Shown piece after piece: positions 26,660 through 38,830 of a DNA stretch of 64,000 nt. The notes under the pieces were generated by a model, which saw only the letters and a list, made by a program, of their open reading frames with translations, was not told the origin of the DNA and did not search any database. The DNA is from Plotosus lineatus (Eukaryota; Chordata; Actinopteri; Siluriformes; Plotosidae). The position numbers and the translations under genes were made by a program. The stretch lies in contig CM045732.1 in the NCBI GenBank assembly GCA_024760905.1, forward strand, positions 60,045,996-60,109,995, read 5' to 3'. Position 1 is the first letter of the stretch. Each line of letters starts with the position of its first letter.

Positions 26660-27560
26660 TGGTGATCTATTCCAGGGAATTCAGACCCACCCCGCACAGA
26701 CTACAATGTCTTCTAATGGCAAAAATGAATAGTGCCGAAGGGGTTCTCCGATTACTCTCATTTTTTTGCATCGAATGTCTTATTTGTGCCAAACATAACA
26801 CAGGAAGGGGTTTGAATGTGGAACAGGCAGGTAACCCAACCGACTGACAATTTGCAAATGGATTTTATTGAACACACACCCAGTGAAAGGAAAAGGTACT
26901 GTCTAGTAATAGCTGAAGGGGGCTGAGGCCTTCCCCACCTCAAAACAAGACTCAGATGTGGTAGCAAGAGCACTGGTAAGAAAAATCATCAGTTGATGAG
27001 GAATATCAAGTAGAGTGTCCAGCGACAACAATACTGTACATCTTTTGTGAGCATAACATTAAAACATGGAGTAGAGTATTTGGGAATTGAAATGAAGCAG
27101 CACTGTGCATACCACCCTCCCAGTGGAGGGGAAGTCCAGAGACAAAGTTGAACCCTCAAAAACTGTTGCGCCAAAACTGGACCAGACTGGGCCAAGGCCT
27201 TCCACATAGCATTAATGCAAATTTGCATGGAAGAGAGACCAAGGATTGGTATATGACCCTGTGAAATACTATTTGGGTAACTCCGAAACACAGAAATTTG
27301 GTCAATGAAAACACCATTCACAGAAATGGCTTTGGGTGATTATGCAGTGCTTAATTATTGTGCAACTTAATCCTGGGATCAAGAATCTTTCCATAACCAG
27401 GTTAAGGAAGCCCTTCCGGCTCCGGCTGACAGGCATGCTGTACGGCCTCAAACCTGAAGAGTGGGTGGTCATTAAGGATTTCAGGGGGGCACAATGGAAA
27501 AAAACCCAGGTGGACAATCAAGAGGCCGCTACGAGGACCAACATACCTGAGTACCATCCT
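26660..27560 (+). pseudogene. Retroviral pol (integrase) remnant
   Basis: Parts of an integrase are recognisable in shifting plus-strand frames: a segment with CAKHNTGRGLNVEQ, then CIPPSQW-type and EEWVVIKDF pieces. Frameshifts and stops separate them, so no protein can be made. I give only what stands in the sequence and do not reconstruct it. Confidence 0.5.
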
Positions 27561-27609
27561 ATTTCAAACCACACCTGAAAACACATACATATACATACAC
27601 ACACCCTCA

Positions 27610-27900
27610 CTCTCCCTTTCACTTGCTAAACTGCTTAATCCGACTACTATGATCAGGCTGAAGCTGTGCCTATTTTAGCCAACACCGGGCAAAGATGCGG
27701 TATACAGCTCACCAGACTATCGCAGATAAGCAATCATTCAAACTCATATCCACATCTCGGACCAATTTGTAACCGCCAATTAGCATAATATGCACGCACC
27801 AGGAGAGAACATGCACAGAAACGTCCGAGCCTGGAACTCAAACCCAGGGCCTTTTTGCTATGAGGTGGATGTGCAAACCGCTACGCCACTATGCTGTCCA
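27610..27900 (-). repeat. SINE-C, inverted, decayed
   Basis: The plus strand shows TAAACTGCTTAATCCGACTA, AACATGCACAGAAACGTCC, GGAACTCAAACCCAGGGCC and CGCTACGCCACTATGCTGTC. Confidence 0.65.
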
Positions 27901-28208
27901 ATAGAGAACATGATGGTGTGAATAAGTATGATGGTAAATTAGTCAGAATAGTTTATCTAGTAAACATTGGTGATGGTTCCGTGCCAGCTCAATTTCAATT
28001 GCTTAATTTCAGCTACACTACCAAACACTACAGTGCTCTAGGAACAGCTGTTTTCATGCTAACTAATCAGTATTGATTAAAATTGATCACAGGGAGAAGC
28101 CACAAGGGATTCACGCCTGATAATGTTTACAAGTATTTTAAAAGAGGTTTCACCATCTTAGTTATACAGTATTGTTATTTATTTTATTTCATTTTATTTT
28201 TGGGGGGA

Positions 28209-28548
28209 GGTGGCAGTCGTGACCAAGTGGTAGGGTGCTGAATTACTGATCCCAAGGTTCAAGTCCCAATATCAATGATTGTCATTGCTGTCCCCCCCAG
28301 TGCAGCTAACTGGGTTATCAAAGGCCAGCCAGGTGTCTCACTGTCAATGGTAAGAGGTTCGTGTAAAGGAACTATTGCTGATTTTTGTCAAGAGTAGCTG
28401 CATCGCCGTCAGCCCGTTTGTGCCCTGCAATGCCCCGGCGAACTGTCCATAGTGTACTCTGCGCTCGCCCAGAGTCGGCTGAGAAGGGTGCCAGCTTCCC
28501 CACAACCCTAATTATGATTAAGTGGTTTAGAAAATTAATGAAATAATG
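28209..28548 (+). repeat. SINE-A with standard tail
   Basis: GGTGGCAGTCGTGACCAAGT opens it. The core CAAAGGCCAGCCAGGTGTCT follows, and the tail is CCTAATTATGATTAAGTGGT ending TTAATGAAAT. Confidence 0.75.
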
Positions 28549-29257
28549 CCTTAATTTCTGAAACAATATGCTTTACGAAGTGCTAAGTTGAATCCTCAGG
28601 CATTCTTTTACTGATATCAGCTGTTGTGTCGACCACTGTATTTGTGATTTTGTTATCTTTTTCTGATAAACGGGGGAGTGTGAGGGTAATTTTAATTTTT
28701 ATCATTGCTGATTGGACTGTGTATATTAAATCCTTGGGTGTTCTGTGTGACGTGTGTAATAATCTTATCTGCTCACTGCAATGGAGAGCTGTGTATAATC
28801 GACAAAAGCCAAGAAACTAAGCCCAAAAGTCCTACAGCATATAACAGTTATTAACTTGTTTCTTTCTTCAAGCCTGGTAAATTTTCATGCACAAACATAC
28901 AGTGCTCTGATAAGATACACAGCTGAGAGCAGAGCTCTCTCATCTTTTTTCCCCTGACTGTCTATCTTTGCTCATTAAAACTTTTTGACTCTGCGAAGGA
29001 TGAGTCCAGCTGTGATTATCATTTTGCACAACAAAGGTAAAAAAGTCTCGAAAATATGAATATGAATATAAAATATGAATGTGTGGATTGACATACAGTG
29101 CATCGTTTTTCGTAAAAATGTCATCCTTGTATAAAAATGCAATAGTTTTAATAATACTGTGGATTGGCTTTGTTAACATATGGCAAATTATAGAGATGAG
29201 AATGAGAACGCAAAAAAAAAAAAAAAACACGAGCCAGAATAAACAAATTATTAAAAA

Positions 29258-29372
29258 TTCATTCATTCATTTTCTGAACCGCTTAATTCTAATTAGTCAC
29301 AGGGAGGCTGGTGCCCATCTCAGCTGACTCTGGGTGAGGGCAGAGCACACCCTGACAGCTCGCCATTATATT
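29258..29372 (-). repeat. SINE tail fragment
   Basis: CATTTTCTGAACCGCTTAAT to GCAGAGCACACCCTGACAGC is the tail in inverse orientation. Confidence 0.6.
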
Positions 29373-29723
29373 GCAGAGCAACCAATTAAAAGTGGAATAA
29401 AAATTTAATTCTAAAAATAATAAAGGTTTTTCTTAATAAAACAGTATAATTTCTGCAAAATTAATGAACTTAATAATAAATTGCTGTTTTTGTTTTGACT
29501 GATATACTGAAATTATCAGTCAATAAACAGGGAACATCCTCAGGAAATGGAGAAAATGGGGAAAATGGTACAGAAACAGCAATTATGAAAACTCTTCACC
29601 TACATTTCAATTAAGTCCATGTTTTCAAAAGTCACTTAATGATTTGCAGTTGATGAAGTCCTTGTTCTGAATTAAAGTTTATACATTACTGTCATGTTTT
29701 ATCTTACTCCTAATGCTTTAGGA

Positions 29724-30065
29724 CAGGGATCACCAACGTGGTGCCCGTGGGCACCAGGTAGCCCGCAAGGACAATATAAGTTGCCCGCGGACCTGTTCAC
29801 TGCTATTTTTAGGACAGGCCCATTTTTAGGACAGCGCCACTCTCCATTGAGCTGCATATAATTTTTTTGAATATATTTTTAAATCAAGTCAATATCTTCA
29901 CATAGATGAATATCATTAATTATTAATAATAACATCTAATTAAATCTAATTAAATGTAAATTGAGCAAATTTGTAATTTCAGAGGTGTGTATCGACCTAG
30001 TAGCCCTTCGCATTAATTGGTACCCATGAAGTAGCTCTCAGTTTCAAAAAGGTTGGTGACCCCTG
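29724..30065. mobile_element. hAT-type MITE with perfect 8-bp duplication
   Basis: The ends CAGGGATCACCAACGTGGTG and AAAGGTTGGTGACCCCTG are inverted. CTTTAGGA stands on both sides (29716-29723, 30066-30073). The element is 342 bp and non-coding. Confidence 0.9.
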
Positions 30066-30129
30066 CTTTAGGAGATATAATGTGGCATTTTATGTGAATA
30101 TATTTATTAAGAAACATATTTGCTTTTTT

Positions 30130-30432
30130 ATTTGGGCATTTTACACCCGAGCCCAGTGGCTCATCAGGCTGGTGCTTATCCCCGGTTTCCATAGCATGAA
30201 GCGACTAGGAGTACATCTCCTCCTGGATAGGACACTAGTCCATCGCAGGTGACCTTCACAGTACAGTATATTTTTACTGGTACCCATTTATACTGCTGGG
30301 TGAACAGCGGCACGCTTGTGGTTGAGACTGTGCCCAGGGGTCTTAGCACAGTGGGGGTCTAACTGGGATTTGAACTCACAACCTCCTGATCATGAGCCCA
30401 GCACTCTAACCACTACACCACCAGCTCCACAG
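30130..30432 (-). repeat. SINE-B, inverted
   Basis: The plus strand reads TTTTACACCCGAGCCCAGTG, CATCTCCTCCTGGATAGGAC, GGGATTTGAACTCACAACC and ACCACTACACCACCAGCTCC. Confidence 0.8.
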
Positions 30433-30502
30433 ACAGCAGACAGGCTTTTTTTTTAATTATTATTTAAAATTCCCTTTTTTGTTTTTTTAATTTCATATAA
30501 AT

Positions 30503-30578
30503 TTTTATGTCATATAGAAATAAAATAAGAGGCTTTTTTATTTAAAATTCTCTTATTTTATTTCTATATGACATAAAA
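30503..30578. repeat. 29-bp-arm inverted repeat
   Basis: TTTTATGTCATATAGAAATA at 30503 and its complement ending at 30578 form perfect 29-bp arms around an 18-bp loop in AT-rich intron DNA. Confidence 0.85.
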
Positions 30579-30939
30579 TTTTTCATGTCTGACAAAGACT
30601 AACAACCAGGCTGGGGCTTCTTTTTTTCTTTTTTCTTTTTTTTTTAACAATAATAAAAATAAATTTCTTTCCAACATCAAATACATTATTAATATATCTT
30701 ATGGAGATATAATTAAAAATAAGTACAGTACATTTTAAAAGCATGAACACACTTTTTCATGTTAGGTTTGTATATAGTTAATCATTAATATGGCTGCATT
30801 TTACAGTGATGCTGAAACAATGAAAACTAAAACACATATTGAACTGTAGGATGGGGAAATTAAACACATTAAAGAAAACACCTTTAAAAGACATTATGGA
30901 AAGTTTTTTGAACATATTCATCAATACTCCTACTATTAT

Positions 30940-30944
30940 TATTA

Positions 30945-30980
<36 letters not shown>

Positions 30981-31250
30981 TTAGTTATAGTAGTATTACT
31001 ATATTTTTATATTGTATTATAAATAACAAATTATAAGCTTCACTTTAATGCTGCCTAGAGAGAAAGGTCACGTGACAGATTTATATTTCTAATGATACTG
31101 TAGGATTGGCATACCAAAGGTGCAAGAAAGTTTTTTGCAATGAAACAAAACAAAAGAAAGTCTGCAGTGTCTCTTAAAAGCCTCCAATCACAGAGTTACC
31201 CTATACGTTTAACTACTAAAAAAGAAGAAGAAGAAGAAGAAGAAGAAGCT
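30940..31250. repeat. (TTA)n and (AAG)n microsatellites
   Basis: TTA units lie at about 30940-30980 and AAG units at about 31218-31247, just downstream (in PROX2 sense) of the presumed first exon. Confidence 0.95.
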
Positions 31251-31329
31251 TTTAAACAGAAACAAAATCGTCTGATCTAAGTGAAACCGCACTGACTCAT
31301 GGGGTGTGAAGAGCAAATGGAGTTCTTAC

Positions 31330-31420
31330 CTGTTGCTCGGTCGGTGAGAGACTAACGCTTCCTCTCTGCGCCTCCCCAGAACATCAGAGACGATCAAGGG
31401 GCGTGGCCTCCACCACCCTG
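31330..31420 (-). other. prox2: Probable non-coding first exon of PROX2 (5' end uncertain)
   Basis: On the minus strand, a GC-richer block with CpGs ends CGAGCAACAG|GTAAGAACT, a strong donor at 31330/31329. No open frame continues from it. PROX2 exon 2 needs an upstream donor, because its first 99 bp are untranslated behind an acceptor. This site is the best upstream candidate and would give an intron of about 6.5 kb. The transcription start cannot be fixed; the richer sequence runs to about 31.52 kb. Confidence 0.5.
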
Positions 31421-31959
31421 CCCTCAGCACAAGCAACCAACAGTGAGCTCACATTAACAGCAATACCCAGCATGCGTGCAGTTATGATGCTGAACGGCAG
31501 ACATCAACATCAGCTCATCCCCATGAAATAAGAATATTGTATGTCCTTTGATCAGTTGATATCATTAGGTGATGTATCCCAGTAAAACTCGAATGTTTAC
31601 ACTACAGGAATGGTGCGATCTGATTGGTTCGTCATCAGGGAGGAAAAAATAACAATAAATATATATATATATTATTCTAGGTGGATATTATTTAAACTAA
31701 AAAGACAGGCACTCATATTTTTCACTGTGTTTTGGAGCAGGCAGTGTCATCATTATCATTATCATCGTCATCATCATTTAAAAAAAAGAAAAAAGAAAAT
31801 AAACTATAAAAAAATCTTAAGTTTGTTTTTCTTGTGTTTCTGTGTTATATATCGTAAAACTTTTACAGAGCACCGTTTGCCTGAGTGTCTGTGAACAGAT
31901 GCCTTTAGCTTCATAGCACTTACCTCTGATTTTTAGGCTTGGGCCTTTGTAATGGTTTA

Positions 31960-32266
31960 GTTCAGTTCATTTCCGGTAAACGGAAGGGAGGCTGGTGCCC
32001 ATCCCAGCCGACTTCGGGCGAGGGCAGAGTACACCCTGGACAGCTCACCAAGCCATCGCAGGGCGGAAACATGTTGAAGGCTTTGCAGCCTACTCTTGTC
32101 GAAAGTCAGCAATGGTTCTTTTACATGCCTCACACCATAGACAGTGAGAGACATGGCCGGCCTTTGATAACCCAGTTAGCTGCACTGGTGGGGGGCAGTG
32201 ACAACCTTGTGGAGAGTGGGACTCAAACCCCCAACCCTATACAGTACCACTAGGCCACCGCTGCCC
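31960..32266 (-). repeat. SINE-A, inverted, with near-perfect duplication
   Basis: The plus strand runs from a TTCATTTCCGGTAAACGG tail to GGGACTCAAACCCCC and CCACCGCTGCCCT. GTAATGGTTTA and GTAATGGGTTA flank it. Confidence 0.75.
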
Positions 32267-32337
32267 TGTAATGGGTTAAATACTGTATGTATAAATAAGT
32301 TATGAAATCTTTTAATTTCCTTATTTTGATTTATGTT

Positions 32338-32540
32338 GTAGTGTGGCACAGTAGTTCACACATCTGCCTCACAGCAGGAAGATCCTAGATTTATTTCACA
32401 GGCTCAGGGGTTTCTGTGTGAAGTTTGCATGTTTGTGAAGTTTGAGTGAGCTGCTCAGGGTGTACTGTCTTTGCCCAGAGTCGGCTGAGATTGTCGCCAG
32501 TCTCCCACAACCCTAATTTGGAGTAATTGGCTCCAATGAA
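32338..32540 (+). repeat. SINE-C, decayed
   Basis: TGTGGCACAGTAGTTCACAC, GTGTGAAGTTTGCATG and a tail CCCTAATTTGGAGTAATTGG. Confidence 0.6.
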
Positions 32541-32704
32541 TGAATTGGGATCAGTAATCCAGCACCTTTGCCACCCAGGCGACCACTGCCAGACTCTAGC
32601 ATATGGGTGTTAAACTCATGAAAATGAATGAATGAATTAATTAAACTTTAAAAAATGCTTTTTTTAGTTTTAGTGTGCTTTTTCCTTTTTTTTTATCCCA
32701 GTGT

Positions 32705-33112
32705 AGTATGGTAGGCCTCCGTCAGTCCCGAAGGACTATGGCTGCTCTCTGGCTGGTATCCCGGCTGGTGATACTCCCCAGTGCGCAGAGCCCGGGTAGG
32801 GAGTAATGAGGGACAGGCTGTTACCCAGGCAGCAAGTCCCCCGTCTCAGTGCCACCGGAAGGATCCAATGGAAAGGCAAATGCCGATACGACTGGGTTCC
32901 GGTGCCGTTGCAGGAGAGAATCTACGGTCAATTTAGACCTACAGTGCACGTCTTTGGATTGCAGGAGGAAACCAGAGCACCCGGAGGAAACCCGCACAAG
33001 CACAGGGAGAACATGCAAACTCCACACAGAAACGCCCAGGCTGGGAATCGAACCCAGGCCTTCTTGCTGTGAGGCGGACGTGCTAACCACTACGCCACCG
33101 TGCCGCCACAGT
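32705..33112 (-). repeat. SINE-C with a third tail type, inverted
   Basis: The plus strand shows GTAGGCCTCCGTCAGTCCCG then AAGGACTATGGCTGC, a module absent from other copies. The usual SINE-C body follows (GGAGGAAACCAGAGCACCCG), then the head CACTACGCCACCGTGCCGCC. Confidence 0.75.
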
Positions 33113-33815
33113 GTAGTATATACAGTACTAAATAAGTTGTTTATATGAGCTCAGTTACTGATACAGAATTATATAATCCTATTCAGCAATATCCCCTTAA
33201 CCTACAGCATATAATCATTTATTAATATACAGGTTATGTTCTCAACATAGACAATTTTGACTAAACCACACTGCTACCATAGATTTTATAGCCGGGTAAT
33301 ACCCATGCTAGCAAATACAGAAGCTCTATCGTAATTATCCCATCAAGCACCACTTACTAACAATAGAACTTAGTGTTTACAGTTTTGGTATTATACTACG
33401 TAATCTAATCTAATTTAGAATAATCAATGGTAGCAGGTATACAGTATTGAGATTCTTACAACTTTAACAGTTTACTTTTTAAAAAGAAGGGATTGGAAAA
33501 CCAGAATGCCTACTGCTGATTGTGTAAACACATTTTTTACTTAGTGTACTGTATTCATGTAATTTCTGAGTCTAATTTTGGGATTGAAATTACCATATTT
33601 TTAAATATCCTGTCTTTTTCCTACAGAAAGAAATCAATACTTAAACATTACTTCTTATAACCAGTTTTATGTTTTCATAAAATCTTTCCTTATTGAATTT
33701 TAGAAAAGTTATGTGTTATAAATTGGGAAGATATAAAATACAAATACGAAATATTATCAAATCCAATTTTTGTTATCATTGCAGTAGGAAGTTAATTATA
33801 CAGTGTTGCAGAATA
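33113..33815. other. Intergenic between PROX2 and DLST, no feature recognised
   Basis: AT-rich, no repeats or coding signal. Confidence 0.5.
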
Positions 33816-33818
33816 AGG

Positions 33819-34080
33819 CGGCAGGGTGGTGTAGTGGTTGCCACATTCACTTCGCAACAAAAAAGTACTGATTTGAAGTTCCAGGCTCAGTGAAGGCGTT
33901 TCTATGGAGAGTTTGCACATTCTATCCATGCATGTGTGGGTTTCCTCCAGGACTTCGGTTTCCTCCCACAGTCCAAACACTTGCACATTCAGCTAATTGG
34001 CTGTTCCAAATTGAACCAGTATTTGCATGTGAGTGAACATGGATGTGAGTCTCTTGGCCTTGGTTTAAATGGTTCAGCAA
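33819..34080 (+). repeat. SINE-C
   Basis: GGCGGCAGGGTGGTGTAGTG opens it. The body TTTCCTCCCACAGTCCAAAC follows; the 3' end is decayed. Confidence 0.75.
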
Positions 34081-34356
34081 AGGAGTTCTAATGAGAGAGA
34101 GAGAGAGAGTTAAATAACGAGTTATATACTGATAATAATTAAAAAAATTAAGGTCCTTTAAGTGGAATTCGTTTTTCTTTTTTTAGTCCCAAATTACCAA
34201 ATATGTCAATAAAATGTTTTAGCTGTTCTTTAAAAAAGCGGTCAAGTGTCTTAAAATAAAAAGGAAACCTGTTCCCTTCACATGTATCTGGAGATAGTCA
34301 ACATTCTGAGGATTCTAGATGTTTAGTTTGAAAAACCACAGACAACTTCCCCAATA

Positions 34357-34357
<1 letters not shown>

Positions 34358-34399
<42 letters not shown>

Positions 34400-34400
34400 A
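34358..34400. repeat. (TTA)n microsatellite
   Basis: About 14 TTA units; another (TTA)n lies at 34822-34857 and (GT)n at 34888-34919. Confidence 0.95.
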
Positions 34401-34427
34401 CTATGCGTACCATCCTTTTTAGTATTC

Positions 34428-34815
34428 TTCTTCTTCCTCTTCTTTTCTTTTCAGCTGTTCCCTTCAGGGGTCGCCACAGCAAATCATCTGCCTCCATTTC
34501 ACCCTATCCTCTGCATATTATTCTCTTACGCCAACTACCTTCAGTCCTGCTTCACCACATCCTCCCACCTCTCCTTCTTCGACCAACAGTAGTCCAATTT
34601 CCACCAGCACCCTGTTGGTTAACAGCACTGATGGCGGTCGTTGTTAACCCAGGCCTCGACCGATCAGGTATGGTATTCGTATTTTTGACTCACATGCTTT
34701 ATATGGCATTGGTTTTACACCGGATGCCCTTCTTGGCGCAACCCTCTACATTTAGCCGGGCTTGGGACCGGCGTCAGGGTGAACACTGGCTTGTGCCCCC
34801 CTCAGGGCTGCATTC
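34428..34815 (-). repeat. Element with LINE-type 3' tail, inverted
   Basis: GGGGTCGCCACAGCAAATCA and ATCTGCCTCCATTTCACC are the complement of the 3' end of the 46.8-kb LINE. The adjoining CCGGATGCCCTTCTTGGCGC and GGGCTTGGGACCGGCGTCAG are a body not seen elsewhere here, so this is probably another SINE family using the same tail. Confidence 0.6.
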
Positions 34816-34820
34816 TTTTT

Positions 34821-34858
<38 letters not shown>

Positions 34859-34884
34859 TTTTCACCCACCTTTCTAACTATGTC

Positions 34885-34922
<38 letters not shown>

Positions 34923-34924
34923 AT

Positions 34925-35440
34925 TGAAATTAATGGGCTGATCTTTGGTCCATGCTGCACCCTTCCATCAAGCCTTGCAGAACTTGTGTTTGTAGATTTT
35001 GCCCAATCATGCTTAGAACTTTGGTGATGGAGGTAAACATGTTACACCAATGTAGATTATCAACAACTGTGTCAGGACACAAACATTTGGGAAAATAATC
35101 GGTGACAAGGTGGTGAGATGCACACCGGTGTGATTTATACCCCCATTTCACTGTAGCGCGGAATGCAATGATCACGGATCATGATAAAAGGAATGATCAC
35201 GGAGTGTTTGCGGAAAGGACGGAACGTTAGCGGAAGGACTGTGGAACGTGAGGGAACACTGTCGGAAAGTTTTTCCGTGAACATGCTTTTGAACATGTTC
35301 AAAAGCACGTTCGTGGAAGATTTTGGCCTGACGGAAAGGGAGGAATACCTTTGGAATCGTACGGAAGGACATGGAAGATGACGGAATGACTGCAGAACAT
35401 TGGAGGATGACTACGGTTTTGCTTCTGCTAGTCTGCCACA
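34925..35440 (-). other. Unassigned segment: GGAA/TTCC array next to a TATA-like box
   Basis: On the minus strand, about a dozen TTCCG/TTCCA motifs at 35200-35400 precede GGGGGTATAAATC near 35148-35136. The rest down to 34925 has no clear frame. No family recognised. Confidence 0.4.
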
Positions 35441-37310
35441 CTCCAGTGAAATTTTATTAGATAAATTTAATTTTTATTATATTTATTATTTTGTTAGGGT
35501 ATTAGAGTAATTGTTACCACTAATTGTTCCATGGTGTAGTCCAAACTTACAGCAAGTGTTCCTGGGCTGATCTCTGGAGTAAGTACCTATTTATATGCAA
35601 ATCACTATTTTGTTATTGTGTCTGAAAAAAAATCTTAATAAGTGTATCTACAGTTGTAGATTTTGGCTACCATCACCGAGTATTTATAGCTTATATAGTA
35701 CACTCAGTGGTTCTCACGTTTCTTTCTTTCATCTGTGCTATTTTTTTAATTCAGCTGTTTTTTTTTAATATAAAGCCCATCTTCTGCACATTTTGTCAAT
35801 TTCTTCAGTGCAAAAAAGCTGTCATAAAACCAACACTAAAAAGATATACTGTGTTGGTGGTACACCATACACACAGCACAGCAGTGTGATTTTGCAACGA
35901 TAACACACTTAGGAAAGGGAAGAAGATTTTGGACTGTAGTTTTACTATGATGGTGTGAACGTTCAGGCCTAAAATTTCCAACCCTGTGTTCACGCTGCTA
36001 TCAATGAACACTTGATGGCTTTGAAAATGGGTTTATGTTAAAACTATGAGCATGCTCGTTACACAATAGCACTTCTTGACCGGTTCTAGAAAGATGTTAT
36101 TCATAGTCATATTTTTCAATTATTTGTCACCCAGATAAAGATGGGTTCTTGTTCAAGTTTGGTTTCTTTTGTGGATTCTTCCTTCTGACCTCTCAGGAAG
36201 TACAATGTTTCCTTGTCATAGTCATGTCTTGCTTGCTTGTTAGTTATCACATTATGAATTTGTGAATGTAAAAACTTGTTCTGGGTATTTATGTACTGTA
36301 TTTCTGAAAAGCTGATATGTGACACTGTCAAAGAAAAAAACAAAAATTAACTGATTAACAGAATGATGGGAGTGGTGTTAGTATGAACAGATCAGGCCGA
36401 GCAGGATTCCTGGGTTAACTGTGTAAACAACACAGTGCCAATGTTGGCCTAGAATTGCCAATCCTATACTCACGGTTAACTAATGTTGAATAAATAAAAA
36501 TTCAGTCAACAGATACAGCATACAGTACTGTATATAGCCATCAGCATCTGATTCAAAATGGTCACTTCAGATGAGAGTAAAGGTAATACTGTACAATAAA
36601 AGAGAGAAGTAAGCTAGCATCTACAATGTTAACGAAATTGGGTATTTGTTTTTATGGTCGGGTCTCTTTATTTCAGGGAACGAGGTTAAAGTTTATATGG
36701 TGATATCTAGGTTAAAGAAAAAATATATATTTTACTCATGAAATGCACATATAGGGCATTCACTGTTTATAAACAGGCCTCTGAGAAAAAATATAACCTA
36801 GAAAATTCCTGCAGGAATGTTTAATATTCACCTGCACCTTGATGCATGTCAACCACATGTTCTCATGGCTGTGAGGCAGTACTGTACTGCATGGTAGATG
36901 CTGGAACAGACTGTTTTATTTAATAATATATGAAGGACTATAGATGTTATGCTTGTTTTTTAAATGGCGATTGCGAACGATAATGACACATTATCGCCAC
37001 TCTATGGTCAGGAGTTCTCTGATTTGGCTAAAATTTAACAAGACGTCTACTGTAGTTGACTATCCTATAACTGCAGTGGAAATTGCAGTTGTAAATCATT
37101 GTAGTAGAAATAGTTCAAATCACCAGTACTGGGAAAGTCATTTTCATGGTTTCTAAGTGTAGGAGCTTGAGAGATGGGCTTCCAAGATGAGGACCTCAAC
37201 CTCTGGATCCATTCTGGTAGAGATTGTTGGATTTATTCAGTAGCAGTTCTGTCCTACATACTATTGCTGAAAGAGACCGTTGTATTTAATTAGTAGTTTG
37301 TGAAGCATTA
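35441..37310. other. Intergenic between PROX2 and DLST, no feature recognised
   Basis: AT-rich unique sequence; short open frames show no domain. Confidence 0.5.
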
Positions 37311-37769
37311 TACAACCCCTGGCAAAAATTTTGGAATCACCAGTGTAAGAGGATGTTCATTCAGTTGTTTCATTTTGCAGAAAAAAAAAAGCAGATCACA
37401 GACATGACACAAAACTAAAATGATTTCAAATAGCAACTTTCTGGCTTGAAGAAACACATTTGTCCGTAACAATTACTCTTTTTAGACCAAGTAGGGGGAA
37501 TAAATTATGGAAATCACTCAATTTTAGGAAAGAACTATGGAATCACCCTGTGAATTTCCATTCACAAGACTAACACCTGCACCAGATTAGACCTGCTCGT
37601 TAACTCTACGGTTAAACAGGATTGATCACACCTTGGAGAGCTGTTGCACCAAGTGGATTGACATGAATCATGGCTCCAACATGAGAGATGTCAATCGAAA
37701 CAATGGAGAGGATTATCAAACTTCTTAAAGAAGGTAAGTCATCACGGAATGTTGCAAAAGACGTTGGTG

Positions 37770-38830
37770 CAGGCTATGACACTGACCTTATGTGACTTTC
37801 TTCAAGGAATGTTTTAACAGTTTTTGCTCTATGACAAGATGCATTCTTTTTCTTCTTTCAGCTCTTTCAGCTGTTTCCTTCAGGGGTCGCCACAGCGAAT
37901 CATCTGCCTCCATCTTCATGGAAGTCATATTAAATGATTCGCATGTTTGATTTGGCAAGGTTTTAACGCCGGATGCCGTTCCTGACACAACCCTTAACAA
38001 GGGCAGAAACACACTTATGGCTATGCAGCCTGCTCTTGACAGAAGTCAGCAATGGTTCTTTTACATGCCAGCCTTTGGCCAGTTAGCTGCACTGGGGGTA
38101 TGGCAAGATGCATTATTATCTTGAAAAATGATTTCATCATCTCCAAACATCCTTTCAATTGAAGGAATAAAAAAAGAGTGTCTACATTTTCAATGTAAAC
38201 TTGTGCATTTATTGAAGATGTAATGGCAGTCATCTCCTCAGTGCCTTTACTTGACATGCAGCCCATCAATGACTGTGGAAATCTGCATACTTTCTTCAGG
38301 CAGTCATGTTCATAAATCTCATTGGAACAGCGCCAAACAAAAGTTCCAGCATCATCACCTTGCCCAATGTAGATTGGCGATTCATCACTGAATATGACTT
38401 TCATCCAGTCATCCACAGTCCATGATTGCTTTTCCTTAGCCAATTGTAACCTTGTTTTTTTTTCTGTTTAGGTGTTAATGATGGATTTCCTTTAGCTTTT
38501 ATGTATGTAAATCCCATTTCATTTAGGTGGCTTCTTACAGTTTTGTCACAGACGTTGACTCCAGTTTCCTCTCATTTGTTTTGCTGTACACTTTCTGTTT
38601 TCAAGTTATTGCTTTCAGTTTTCTTAACACTTTGATGTCTTCCTTGGTCTACCAGTATGCTTGGCTTGAACAACCAGAACAATGGTTGTTTGTAATTGGT
38701 CCAGATTTTAGACACCACTGACTGTGAAGAACCAACAACTTTTGCAACATTACTTTATGACTTGCCTTCTTTAAGACATTTGATAATCCTCTCTCCTTTG
38801 TTTCAATTGACATCTCTCATGTTGGAGCCA
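37770..38830 (-). pseudogene. Tc1-like transposase, disrupted
   Basis: Minus-strand pieces in order: helix-turn-helix with LKEGKS, TYIKAKGNPSLTPKQKK, then MAKEKQSWTVDDWMKVIFSD with the first catalytic Asp, GCMSSKGTEE, and a FQDNNASC-type second Asp region. A SINE sits at 37846-38103 inside this last block, which then resumes as RAKTVKTFLEESHI. The part with the third catalytic residue is missing. Frameshifts and stops make it inactive. Confidence 0.75.
37846..38103 (-). repeat. 5'-truncated SINE-A inside the Tc1 transposase, with 11-bp duplication
   Basis: CAAGATGCATT flanks it (37835-37845, 38104-38114). The LINE-type tail (GGGGTCGCCACAGCGAATCA on the plus strand) is intact, while the tRNA head is absent. 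Confidence 0.88.

Larger units (their letters stand above)
25038..29030 (+). mobile_element. Decayed endogenous retrovirus in PROX2 intron 1
   Basis: Two related blocks in the same orientation start TGTGGTGAAAATTTTG (25038) and TGTGAGGGTAATTTT (28679), and both contain AAGCCAAGAAAC about 140 bp later. They look like old LTRs. A purine tract (ACGGGGGAG) directly precedes the second, where a retroviral primer site would be. Between them, 26660-27560 keeps pieces of an integrase-like pol gene, with stops and frameshifts in every frame. The C-terminal EEWVVIKDF segment is the clearest. SINEs have landed inside. It is inactive. Confidence 0.5.

Noticed and set aside
34319..34822. 167-codon open frame
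   Set aside because: It starts in a (TTA)n repeat and runs through an inverted LINE/SINE tail. No domain and no exon signals.
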